Source of the DNA: Gracilaria gracilis
Taxonomy: Eukaryota; Rhodophyta; Florideophyceae; Gracilariales; Gracilariaceae
NCBI GenBank assembly: GCA_030374805.1
Contig: JARGSG010000228.1
Span: forward strand, 186,001 to 250,000
DNA length: 64,000 nucleotides
Reading direction: 5' to 3'
Part shown: one piece after another, positions 52,635-61,812 of the stretch
Layout of the letters: each line of letters begins with the position of its first letter
Numbering within the stretch: the stretch's first letter is position 1
Made by a program: the position numbers and the translations under genes
The notes under the pieces: generated by a model
Seen by the model: only the letters and a program-made list of their open reading frames with translations
Told to the model about the DNA's origin: nothing
The model's database searches: none

Positions 52635-55600
52635 CTAGGTTCTGTTCTCCACCTCGCAACCTTGCCCAGCTTGGCACGATTTGCAAGAGTTGTTACTCTT
52701 CAGTTCGTTTGCCGGGGTATCTTGATTATTCGACTGGTCCTCAGACAAGATCCTGTCGATTAATACCCTCTTGGTACCCTGTTGACAAAGATGCTGTTCC
52801 CTCAAACAAGAGCGGAGTTCTATTACCGTAAGCCTGTTCAATGACTTTGCTGTCGGGGGTGCTCCCTTCGCAGCTGTTGAGCAACTTCGTCGAGACACAG
52901 AAGGAGTCTGCCTGGTCTTACGAGTAGAACGAAGAACTCGACCTGAAGATGGGCTCTCGACGCTTTGTGCATCCTGGTCATGTTCTGGGAGCTTGACACC
53001 TTCCGCAATCATGTGCTGAATAAGCTCTTCCTTTCTCAGCTTCGACATTATGTCGAGATTACGCCCCTTCAAGATCTGACGCAGTTCTTTCACAGTTTTC
53101 CTTCTGTACAGCTCCAGATTCGATTCCGACTCCTCTCCTTCACCAGCCTCACCCTCGCTATCACTAGAAATAACGATGACTGTGCTTTCGGACTCTTGTT
53201 CTTTCACTTCGTGCTCACATACTTCGATCTCATCGGGTTCTATGTCCTCATGGACTTCCCCTTCTGTGCTCTGTTCGGGCTCTTCGGGAAGCTCAGCCTC
53301 CTCTTGCAATATATGCTGCGTCAATCGCTCTACAAGTTCTGCCTTTCTGCCGGCGATACTCAGATTCAGTTCTCGCAGCCTCTCTCGCAATTCTACAACC
53401 AACAGCTGGTTCAGCTCAGCCTCCAAGTCTTGTTCCTCGTCCTTCTGTTCCGTTTGCCCACCCAATACGTTCGGTTCCTTCAAAGCTTCTGCTTCTTCGG
53501 ACAGTTCAGGAACAGACTTCTGAGACTCTGGGGCAGGCTGAGAGCTACGACGACGTCCTGCACTTCGAGAGCAGGACGTATCAAGAACTTCTGGTGATGT
53601 GCATGGTTGGGAGCCTTCCGAATCACTTCTGTCATCCTCACAACATTCTTCCAGTTGAGTTTCTTCATCGTTTTCAACCAACACTTCCTTTCCATCCAAA
53701 ACATCTGCATTGCTATCCCTGACGGATTGATCAAGTTCAGAACTTTCTATATCGCCGTGCGGAGTCTGAGCCAATGGTGAGTCGACCTCATTCCCTGCGA
53801 TCAAGCCCTGAATTTCTGCCTCCAAATCTTCCACGTCTTCTCCATGCCTCGGGGAGTGTGGTCGGAAGGAAGCTCGATTCACTCTAATCTCCAGCTCTCT
53901 CTCAAAAGTGTCAGCAGTGTCTTGGGAATCAATAGAGTTTGTCTCACATGAAATCGTACGGTTAGGAGACCCATAATCCTCCGGACTGTCGTGATGGTCG
54001 TTCGCAGAAACCTCTCCTCGCGACTTTGCATGTTCCCCAGTCCCTTTAGTAAGCCTCTCAAATATGTTTCCCAAGGACAAACGCTGCTTTGGCTCACATA
54101 ACACTGACTGACCATCGGAAGAGACAAGACCAGGCTGACTTTCAATAGAAGAATGAAGATCAACCTGGGCCTGCTCTTCGTCTTGTGCAAGAGACTGAGA
54201 GACCCCCTCCACACATGTACCAGCGCATGAGGCTGTTCCCCTTTTTGACTCGCTTTCTGGTTCCTCACATTCTTCCCCTGATGAGTTCCTCACATCATTG
54301 CTGGGTGAGTTCGATATCGCGTGCCCATCTGAACGACAGACTGCACCTTCCATGTTGCTTCCATTCTCATTCAGCTTGTCTTGAATCGTGCTGTCTTCAT
54401 CGGTATCGGCCATGACATTTCGAACTGCCGCTGCAGCACCAAAGACTTTCTCAAGGAAGCTAAGGCGCCGCGACACAGACATCCGTTTCGAAGATGATAT
54501 ATCCTGAATCTCATCCACTGACATAAGGGGCTCGGTAGATGCTTTGCCCTCATACAGTTTCACAACTTTGCTGTCACTGGCATGAACCTTTCCAGTTGCA
54601 CAAGCAGCGTGGGCAATCTCGTCAGTTTTCTGCTGATCGCCGTTGCCGCTGAATCGTTTCAAGAGCGACGTGATTGCTCCCGTAAGGCGTGATGTCGATG
54701 AATCTGTTGAACTTCCTGTTGCAGGAGAGCTGGAATCAGACACGCAGTCAGAAGCATCTGTAAGGGAATCACTATCAGCTGCTCCTTCAAGCCCAGAACT
54801 AGGATCGGAGAATACTTCAACAGCATCAGTCTGGTCCTTTCCGACTTCGAGTTTGTTCTTGCCACAAGAGTTTTGAGTATCATGAGGTACGCCAACAACC
54901 GAGTCGAAGGAGAAGCGGCCCCGCTCCGCTGGTGTGCCTTCGTTTGACTGGCCTTCGCTCCTTCTTGGGAAGGGTGTTGTTCTGGGTACAGAGGGACGAA
55001 ACGGAGAGTAATGTTTCCCCCTTTCCAACTCAATCTTGGAGGAAAAAGCAACAGATCGCTTCGTGGCTCTTGTCGTAGATTTTGACGAACGGAGCAGGCT
55101 TCCCGGGCACGTCTTCATAGTTGATGGCGTCCTGCACTCTTTCGAAACACCTCCTGATGTCTTCCCGCTTCGTTGAATATTCAGAATGGGGCTCTTGTCT
55201 GTCAGGGGAGACCTGATCATATTCTTTTCCTTGATCTCTTGATTCGCGATCTGATTGTTGCTCTTGTGCAGATTCATATCCAGTTTGCGTTCTTTAGTTG
55301 CAGAAGTTTGGGAAGCAAACGCCACGGTCACATTGTTTTCCAAGCCTCCGGTCATCTCGTTCTTTGAGGGGTGTGCGGTTAGCCCTAGGCTGAGGCGAGC
55401 GTAAACGAGTTTCTTTCGCTCTCGAGCGGTAAGTGTCCCTTGTTTCGAAACGGATTTCACCATTCGCGCGGAGCTCCTTGTCGTTGGGGTAGGCGGAAGT
55501 GACATCTTTCGAGAACGTGCTTCCTTCAAAGCGGAGTTAACCCCACCTTTACCTTGTTCCGGTAAATCGGTTTCCTTGATTAACATCCCATCTTCCCTCT

Positions 55601-56390
55601 GTGGTACATCTGGTTCGGAGTTCTTGCCGCGCACATCTTTTCCGTCTTCTTCAGAACGAGACTGAACGTCTTCAGACTTCTCGTGGGAGTGTGGCCGGGA
55701 CCCTTGTGTTCCTTCCTTTGTAGAACACTTTTGGTCAGAGGGAGCACTCTTCTCAGGTACAGATGCCAATGGGGTTTGCAGCCCCTCACCGTCGGACAAT
55801 CTCGCAATCTGAGTCTTGCTCAGAAGCCTTTCGGTGTCTCTCTTCTGGGAGACGAACCTTTCACCATCAGCTTCCACCACAAGACTTACCCGGCGCCTAG
55901 ACCTTCGTTTCCTTTCTGAAGACTGCGTGCGGTGAACAACTTTTTTCTCGGCCGCAGTCTTCTTCACGCTCCTTGTCTGCGGACCAATGGAGTCAGAAAC
56001 TGATTGAGACGGGGATTTGAGACACTTCACGGTTGGACTTTCGTAGTCCACTCGAAAACCGCGGTCACCAAGATAAAAGCTGTCCCCTGTTAAAAGAGGG
56101 GCTTCCTGTTCTTTGGTAAGCGAAGCTCCAGTGCGGGAATGATGGACCGGTATATCCGGATGAAGTCCTATTAGGTGAATACCTTCTTGGCGAACAAGCA
56201 CGAGCGCATGCAGGGGAGCGTTCAGACTGTGCTTTATACGAATATCACAGTCTTGGTGTGAACCAAGAACACACCAGTTCTTCGTGTCAAACTCGAAGCT
56301 TTTTCCCGCTTCGCCGGTGGCTTGTATAACGGTGATACTGCAGGAAAATGGTGCTGCGATGTTGCTCTCGTCACCCATGGTGCCAGACAT
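52635..56390 (-). CDS. FHA domain and three-SAP nuclear protein
   Basis: An intact intronless frame. The first ATG is at 56477 (1280 residues), but M30 (56390, MSGTMGDESN) is the better start because it directly precedes the domain. Numbering from 56477, an FHA domain covers about 45-145 (WCVLGSHQDCDIRI, HSLNAPLHALV), a phosphothreonine-binding fold. A long disordered Ser/Lys/Glu-rich middle with RKMSLPPTP- and KRSVAFSSK-like sites suggests mitotic-kinase phosphorylation. Three SAP DNA-binding motifs follow at about 1017-1060, 1122-1162 and 1211-1248 (LLVVELRERLRELNL; TVKELRQILKGRNL; TVIELRSCLREQHL). Between the first two lies an acidic SUMO-interaction-like stretch (TVIVISSDSEGE). An N-terminal FHA domain with a huge disordered tail recalls Ki-67-type chromatin proteins; homology is not claimed. 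Convergent with the 5'-nucleotidase, 262 bp apart. Confidence 0.82.
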   Translation of the reverse strand: MSGTMGDESNIAAPFSCSITVIQATGEAGKSFEFDTKNWCVLGSHQDCDIRIKHSLNAPLHALVLVRQEGIHLIGLHPDIPVHHSRTGASLTKEQEAPLLTGDSFYLGDRGFRVDYESPTVKCLKSPSQSVSDSIGPQTRSVKKTAAEKKVVHRTQSSERKRRSRRRVSLVVEADGERFVSQKRDTERLLSKTQIARLSDGEGLQTPLASVPEKSAPSDQKCSTKEGTQGSRPHSHEKSEDVQSRSEEDGKDVRGKNSEPDVPQREDGMLIKETDLPEQGKGGVNSALKEARSRKMSLPPTPTTRSSARMVKSVSKQGTLTARERKKLVYARLSLGLTAHPSKNEMTGGLENNVTVAFASQTSATKERKLDMNLHKSNNQIANQEIKEKNMIRSPLTDKSPILNIQRSGKTSGGVSKECRTPSTMKTCPGSLLRSSKSTTRATKRSVAFSSKIELERGKHYSPFRPSVPRTTPFPRRSEGQSNEGTPAERGRFSFDSVVGVPHDTQNSCGKNKLEVGKDQTDAVEVFSDPSSGLEGAADSDSLTDASDCVSDSSSPATGSSTDSSTSRLTGAITSLLKRFSGNGDQQKTDEIAHAACATGKVHASDSKVVKLYEGKASTEPLMSVDEIQDISSSKRMSVSRRLSFLEKVFGAAAAVRNVMADTDEDSTIQDKLNENGSNMEGAVCRSDGHAISNSPSNDVRNSSGEECEEPESESKRGTASCAGTCVEGVSQSLAQDEEQAQVDLHSSIESQPGLVSSDGQSVLCEPKQRLSLGNIFERLTKGTGEHAKSRGEVSANDHHDSPEDYGSPNRTISCETNSIDSQDTADTFERELEIRVNRASFRPHSPRHGEDVEDLEAEIQGLIAGNEVDSPLAQTPHGDIESSELDQSVRDSNADVLDGKEVLVENDEETQLEECCEDDRSDSEGSQPCTSPEVLDTSCSRSAGRRRSSQPAPESQKSVPELSEEAEALKEPNVLGGQTEQKDEEQDLEAELNQLLVVELRERLRELNLSIAGRKAELVERLTQHILQEEAELPEEPEQSTEGEVHEDIEPDEIEVCEHEVKEQESESTVIVISSDSEGEAGEGEESESNLELYRRKTVKELRQILKGRNLDIMSKLRKEELIQHMIAEGVKLPEHDQDAQSVESPSSGRVLRSTRKTRQTPSVSRRSCSTAAKGAPPTAKSLNRLTVIELRSCLREQHLCQQGTKRVLIDRILSEDQSNNQDTPANELKSNNSCKSCQAGQGCEVENRT

Positions 56391-57756
56391 GATCAGTCTA
56401 GTACGTGGGTGTTGCTGGAGCCGTGCGTGGGGGAGCCAAGCAAGCGATTTGGATGAAAGATGCAGAACCAGGAGCAACTATGAAAGAAGGGAGTTAGAGT
56501 GTTGTTCAACGTCTCGACATTAACGTTTCGCTTCTAGTCTCGGGTAGACTACTGGGCAGGAAGCGATATTGGAGAGCCGACGAACGGATCGTTACGAGGA
56601 GCGCTAGTTATTCAGATGGTTTTCGAGTTAACGACCTCGAAAGGCTATTCTTGATGAGTTATATATTTTCGAAAATTTGAATTCAAGCATAGACAACGCA
56701 GATCCGAAACTTGAATCTCTGCCCTTACAGTTCCAACTTCGAACTTATGTGTACGCGTGTACACGTAGTTGGAATGTAAGTGAAACTGTAATGAATAAGC
56801 ACCAGATCGCGAAGAGCAGAAGCACGTGATCGGGAATTCCACGTCATCGATCCTCCTGAGGAGATGCGATGCAACCACAAGCCAATCCACAAGGAGAGTT
56901 CTGCATGTTGAAGCCCTCCTGTTCGTCCTGGCTCCTAATGTGTTAGTGTGTTGGTACAACGGTAGTGCAATTGAAATCATTCATGAAGTTCATGAGGCAA
57001 AAATCAGCTCCCTGACTCTTCTGCTGGAAGGCACGGCGCCCTGTGTGGGACTTCTCACAAGCATGTTTGGGCACAGTAGTAGCATAGCAGTGAAAGCCCA
57101 GTCAAGATTGAATTGACGAATACGACTTGTTATTAATCCTATAAGTGTCAATCTCTGTTAACCACATAAATGTAATTTGCATCCAAATATGTTGAAACTC
57201 GTAACTCTGTCTTTGGATTACTTCGGGACTTCACTGAATTCCCTAGAAAGACCAAATCTGGTCAGGTGACCGTTTTGGAGCGGCTACCATCGTTGAGTAT
57301 CTGTACGCACAAAGATTTTCACATGTGGATAAGAGTTGATGCATATGTGTTTCTCCAATCTCTAACAGGAATTCCTGTATATCAATGGATTTAGTTGAAT
57401 GGTTTCCAGAAAAGTCAGCATTTTGGATCGATGCGCGATTATAAAATAAAAGAACAGGATACACTAAACTTGGATAGTTTCCGTTTCAGGGTGTCAGACT
57501 GATGAGAACGATTTCATGTCGAGAGAAAGAACAAAAATGCCTGGGAACCTGCTACATACTGTCAGCTGTTTCCGATTCGGTAAACCCAAGAACAAAAAGT
57601 TCGGTGTGTTCTTGGGAAATGCCAGAGTTTCCATGAAAGTCGCTCAAGGCAGTACACCGCCTTCATGATAGAAGCCTCAGAGGCAACGTTTTTTCCTGAG
57701 ATAACAGTTTCACCACTCAACGAAGGCCAAACTCTCAACGAATACTTCTTCTCACA
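56391..57756. other. divergent intergenic region
   Basis: Lies between the minus FHA/SAP gene and the plus C2 gene, so it should hold both promoters. A 96-codon plus ORF (56826-57116) overlaps a 111-codon minus ORF (56645-56980); neither has a motif or conserved pattern that I can see. Confidence 0.45.
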
Positions 57757-58760
57757 ATGGCTAGAGGGGAAAAGACTCCGACAATTGGTAACCAACTGGA
57801 GATTCAAATCGAGGCCTCAAATTTAGCTAATATGGACGTTTTCTCTCTCAGCGATCCATTTGCATTACTGGAAGAGCAGGAAAATGGAGTATGGGAGGAA
57901 ATTGGTAAGTTGACGTTGAATTCTTGTGAACATATAAATGCGGTGCTGGTTGGCGCGAAGACAGCTATTTGAGAGTTTTTGTGAACACTAACAGAGACGA
58001 CTTGACACGCAAACTTCCCTGAAAAACTAAAGGGCGAACTGAGACAATTTGGGATGTTCTGAATCCCAAGTGGGTTCGAACGTTTGTACTTCCAGCAGAA
58101 ACACCGCTTGCCCATGTCCTCCGAGTTACAATTTATGACCGAGACTCAAAGACTCAAAATCTTGACAAGCAGGAAGTCATCGGGAGCTGCATTTGCCGCG
58201 TAGAGGAAATCATAAAGGAAGGGAGTAACGGGAAGACTTTAGAACTTGAGAACAAGGAGCTGAAGGAAACAGGGTCTGTATCCATCATTGGAGAATTGTA
58301 TGATCCAAAAGACAGTGATCATGAGATTTTCTTGGGCCACTGCAAGTTCAGGAACACCTCCTTCTTTGGAATGTTCTTGATCCGACCATACATCGCAATT
58401 TACAGAAGAAGAGCGAATAACGAATGGGCTCCTATATTCAGATCTTCTCCGAGGAAGAGGGGGGAGGACGCTGCTTTTGCAGAAGACCTACTACACAGGG
58501 CTAAACTTAGAACCCATAAGAAAGGAGGAAATATTGAAGAGACCCCACTACGAATTGAGCTGCGTTCCCACAAATCAATAACTGAACACAAGCTCATCGG
58601 AGCTGTTCAAATGTCCCTAGGTTCGCTACGCCGCCAAGGAGTGGGAAAGAAAATTAGCCTTGGACTGGCTGGGGAATCTGTCGGAGAATTGATTGTCACT
58701 CGAGCTACGCTTGCAGATAACTCTAGTAGCTTTGACTTTGAGGTCTCTTTCCGTTCGTAG
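57757..58760 (+). CDS. tandem C2-domain protein, copine-like N-terminal half
   Basis: Two exons, 57757-57904 and 58033-58760, joined across a 128-bp GTAAGT...AAAG intron (phase 1, giving EEIG-RTETIWD); 291 residues. The first C2 domain (about 12-130) has LEIQIEASNL, the acidic loops NMDVFSLSDPF and YDRDSKTQNLDKQE, and TIWDVLNPKW, so calcium-dependent membrane binding is likely. The second (about 165-290) has FRNTSFFGMFLIRPYIAIYRR, where the usual S-D before P is I-R, so calcium binding there is probably lost. The arrangement resembles the C2 pair of copines, but no von Willebrand A domain follows before the stop and none is seen downstream. Cytosolic, peripheral to membranes, is the expected location. 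Confidence 0.8.
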
Positions 58761-59073
58761 TTGCGAGAAAGAGTGTTCTTGAATGTCACTAGTGCTTGTG
58801 ATTGTCTACGGTCGTCGAGGAAAAAGCTTGATCTCACTGACAATGCGTTTCATTACATTGCCGTAGTTGTATTCTGTTACTAACATTTACAATACAACAA
58901 AACACATCTTCCTTGTTTTTCCACTCAGGACTGATGTCTTTGTCACTTCGATTCTTGTATGCCTGGCGTGCGTATTTTGATAGCGTTCATGTAAATGCAA
59001 TTCGGAGGAGACTTGGACGAGTCCGATCGAATACAGATTAGTCAGGAGTCTGGTTCGCTAATTGTGCTCCTAG

Positions 59074-59627
59074 TTACTTCTTCAGACCCAGAAACTTTGC
59101 TCGTTCTTCTCTAAGCTTCTCGAATGGGTTCTGTGCCCCGTCCCCTTTCCATCGTGCAACCCTCTCAACTTCATCCATAATGTCCATGATCTTTAAACCG
59201 CTGGTATGGATTTTCTGCTTGAAGCCGTCACCTGCAGAGTAAGCGTTGCAAGCGGAAACCGTATGGATGTTAGTAAACATAATGTTTGACGACAGGGACA
59301 AGTGAGAAAGCATACCATATAGCAATTCTACGGTCGGGTTACCATATTCCTCAGAAATTGTGAGTTCGGTCTGTAGCTTTGGGTTAGATCGCTTCACAGG
59401 CGGTGTGCGCACTCGTCTTAAAAACTCTCTGCAATGGCATCTGGGGGTTAGACATTCGGACTCATACGGTATACGGCGGAATCGAAATGCTCTGCAATGA
59501 GTGCCCCCTACCTCGCAGTGGTCGCGCGATAATCGAAAGGGTTAGCGATCACGGTGACCTTTTGTAATGCCTTGAACAGTTCTTTTGCCTGGCGGGCTGC
59601 AGCCACTGAACGAACTAGTTGACCCAT
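59074..59627 (-). CDS. mitochondrial large-subunit ribosomal protein mL53-like
   Basis: Three exons on minus: 59512-59627, 59316-59428 and 59074-59231. The introns are 59429-59511 (83 bp, GTAGGG...GCAG) and 59232-59315 (84 bp, GTATGC...GCAG). The product has 128 residues. The N-terminal half KVTVIANPFDYRATTAREFL followed by NPKLQTELTI and PTVELLYGDG matches the pattern of mL53, a thioredoxin-like-fold protein of the mitochondrial 54S/39S subunit. The C-terminus (NPFEKLREERAKFLGLKK) is lineage-specific. The splice joins restore the family pattern exactly (TAR-EFL and LLYG-DGF), which supports both introns. No in-frame ATG lies upstream before a stop, so a long transit peptide is not encoded; mL53 proteins often lack one. 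Confidence 0.7.
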
Positions 59628-60313
59628 ATTAGATCCTCCGAGACCAACAGAAAGGAAGTCAGCCGTACTATCTTCCTCGGAAGCCAGAGGTCGGTGTGAA
59701 CGGGTCGCTTCTTGTTGTTGATGAAGGTATTCCCACGTTGTTGAAGTCTATGCAGAGTGACCCAGCAGCATGGACGGAATCACCCGAACGTCTCCGTCTA
59801 GTCAAATCGGAGTCTTATATAACTCACGTGCCCAAGAGCGAGTTCTCCCGTTAATAACGATCTACCCTTGTTTGCTGTTTGCCGTTTTTTTGGCCGAAAT
59901 AAAAAGTAGGTTAACGTACGACTCCGACGACAGCGTAAATCTTTCAGGGGCCATTGTTCGTTCGTTCGTAAATCTATCTACAGTTTCCCTATTGCGAAGG
60001 GTAGCTAGGAAGGTATATCCACAGAGTGAAAGCCTGAACTCTCTATCTCTCTCCAAAGTCCGCATGTCACTTGGAATCCCGTCCAACACGGGTTCTTGTT
60101 TACTGGAAAAGCCAGTGAATGAAAGACTAAGCTGATGATCTTCATCCATAACTTAGATTGCTTTACTTACTGATGTTTGTGGAATGCACAATTGCGCCAA
60201 GACTTGCAGAAACTGCGTCATTCAGACACTCAACAGGCTGAAACTTCAAGCTCAGAAGCAGAACCAAGCTTGCAGATCACGGTAATGTTTTCACCCCTCA
60301 CGGAGAAAACAAC
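59628..60313. other. intergenic, two overlapping unsupported ORFs
   Basis: Lies between the divergent mL53 and ALG10 genes. A 121-codon plus ORF (59770-60135) and a 95-codon minus ORF (59862-60149) cover the same bases. Neither shows a recognisable domain. If one is real, the minus ORF has the more protein-like composition, but I cannot support it. Confidence 0.4.
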
Positions 60314-61771
60314 ATGTTCACAGCTCCGAAAATCTTTCTCGCGGCAGCTTTACTTTTGCTATGCTTGCATACATGGATCAATTTTCGCCAACCTGAACCG
60401 TACATGGATGAACTGTTCCATGTTCCTCAGGCTCAAGAATTCTGTGAAGCTTTCATGGCCAGGCTCCTTCCATCCTATGATCCTTCTATAACAACACCGC
60501 CTGTCCTGTATATTCCCAATGCTATTCTTGCAAGTGTGATGAGGAACACCGTTGTCTGCGGAACTAGGTGGCTTCGAGTTACTTCTGCTGTCATGTCCTT
60601 CCTCTCGCTTGCGCTTATGGGTGATATTCTGCGGATCATTACTGAGCGGCGACGTGTTCATAATGAACGAATTGCTGCGGTATGTGTTCGAGGGGACCGT
60701 GAAGTAATCTGGTTGCTTGCGTTTATCATTTGGCTTCATCCTGTCAATCTGTTCTATGCGAACTTATTCTATACAGACACCACATCGCTGTTTTGGGTGC
60801 TGGTCTTATGGAGGATGAACCTCGGTAACAATTCCTTTTTGTCTGCACCTTTCGGAGTACTGGGAAGCCTATCGAGACAAACCAACATGGTATGGCACGC
60901 ATATATTGTCTTCGACACCACATTTAGCTCGAATATCCTCATGAGTAGCTTTCGATTCTCTACAATTGTACTGAAGTTAATCAAGGACAATCCTTTTCAC
61001 GTATTCGCTGGGATAGGATATGGGCTGTTCGTGCTTGTAAACAAAGGAATTGCACTCGGAGACAGATCACATCATGAGATGACTACCCATTACGCTATGT
61101 TTGCTTATTTCGCAGCTTTCCATGGCACTTTCTTTGGTTTGATCCAACTCTCGGCCCCTTGGGAAGCATTGAACATGGTGTACAGGGTTTTCTCATCTCT
61201 TAAATTAGTGACGTTGATTCTCACTATTTGTGTTGCTATGACCGGTGCCGTACTTGCCACCGGAGACAAAGTGCACCCTTTCATTCTCGCTGACAATCGC
61301 CATTTCACTTTCTATATCTACCGTCGTTGGTTGTTACGATCTCTAGGGCGAAGGCTTGCCCTTGTCCCGGTATATGCTTGGGGGATTGCGGGTCCATTCT
61401 GTGAACGAGAGATAACACGCGGTACGAGACGACAGGAAATGGAATCAAGTCTGACCGAAGAATACCAGAATCAGTGTATACAAAGAGCTGACTTTGTATC
61501 TGATATCGCTTTGTTGCTTTGTGTATACATCACTCTAGTACCAGCTGCTCTCTTTGAACCAAGATACTTCGTTGTTGGAAGCACTTTGTTTTGCTTAAGG
61601 CGTTGTGCAAGATTGAGATCGCCACCGAACACACGCCTTTTGTGGTTTCTTTCGGCTACCATGGTACTTCTGAACATAGCATTTGTCTTTGTTTTTGCTG
61701 AACTCCCGTTTCCGAGACCTGTGGATGAACATATGCCGAAGGACACGTCCCCCGGGCGCTTCATGTTCTAA
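60314..61771 (+). CDS. ALG10: dolichyl-P-Glc alpha-1,2-glucosyltransferase (ALG10/DIE2)
   Basis: An intronless 485-residue multi-pass ER membrane protein. The N-terminal transmembrane helix (about 5-22) is followed by the family signature RQPEPYMDELFHVPQAQEFC and then YDPSITTPPVLYIPNA, the lumenal loop that carries the catalytic acidic residues. Many hydrophobic segments follow, with SRQTNMVWHAY in the middle and FEPRYFVV near the C-terminus, both typical of DIE2/ALG10. The enzyme adds the third, terminal glucose to the lipid-linked oligosaccharide before N-glycan transfer. Length matches the usual 450-500 residues. The start ATG sits directly before the first helix. It implies a complete Glc3Man9GlcNAc2 donor pathway in this organism. 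Confidence 0.9.
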   Translation: MFTAPKIFLAAALLLLCLHTWINFRQPEPYMDELFHVPQAQEFCEAFMARLLPSYDPSITTPPVLYIPNAILASVMRNTVVCGTRWLRVTSAVMSFLSLALMGDILRIITERRRVHNERIAAVCVRGDREVIWLLAFIIWLHPVNLFYANLFYTDTTSLFWVLVLWRMNLGNNSFLSAPFGVLGSLSRQTNMVWHAYIVFDTTFSSNILMSSFRFSTIVLKLIKDNPFHVFAGIGYGLFVLVNKGIALGDRSHHEMTTHYAMFAYFAAFHGTFFGLIQLSAPWEALNMVYRVFSSLKLVTLILTICVAMTGAVLATGDKVHPFILADNRHFTFYIYRRWLLRSLGRRLALVPVYAWGIAGPFCEREITRGTRRQEMESSLTEEYQNQCIQRADFVSDIALLLCVYITLVPAALFEPRYFVVGSTLFCLRRCARLRSPPNTRLLWFLSATMVLLNIAFVFVFAELPFPRPVDEHMPKDTSPGRFMF

Positions 61772-61812
61772 GCCGGAAGAAATTCAGTGCGAAAGTCTAG
61801 TGCACGATAGAA

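Noticed and set aside
59770-60149. Small gene upstream of ALG10
   Set aside because: Two overlapping ORFs on opposite strands, neither with recognisable features.
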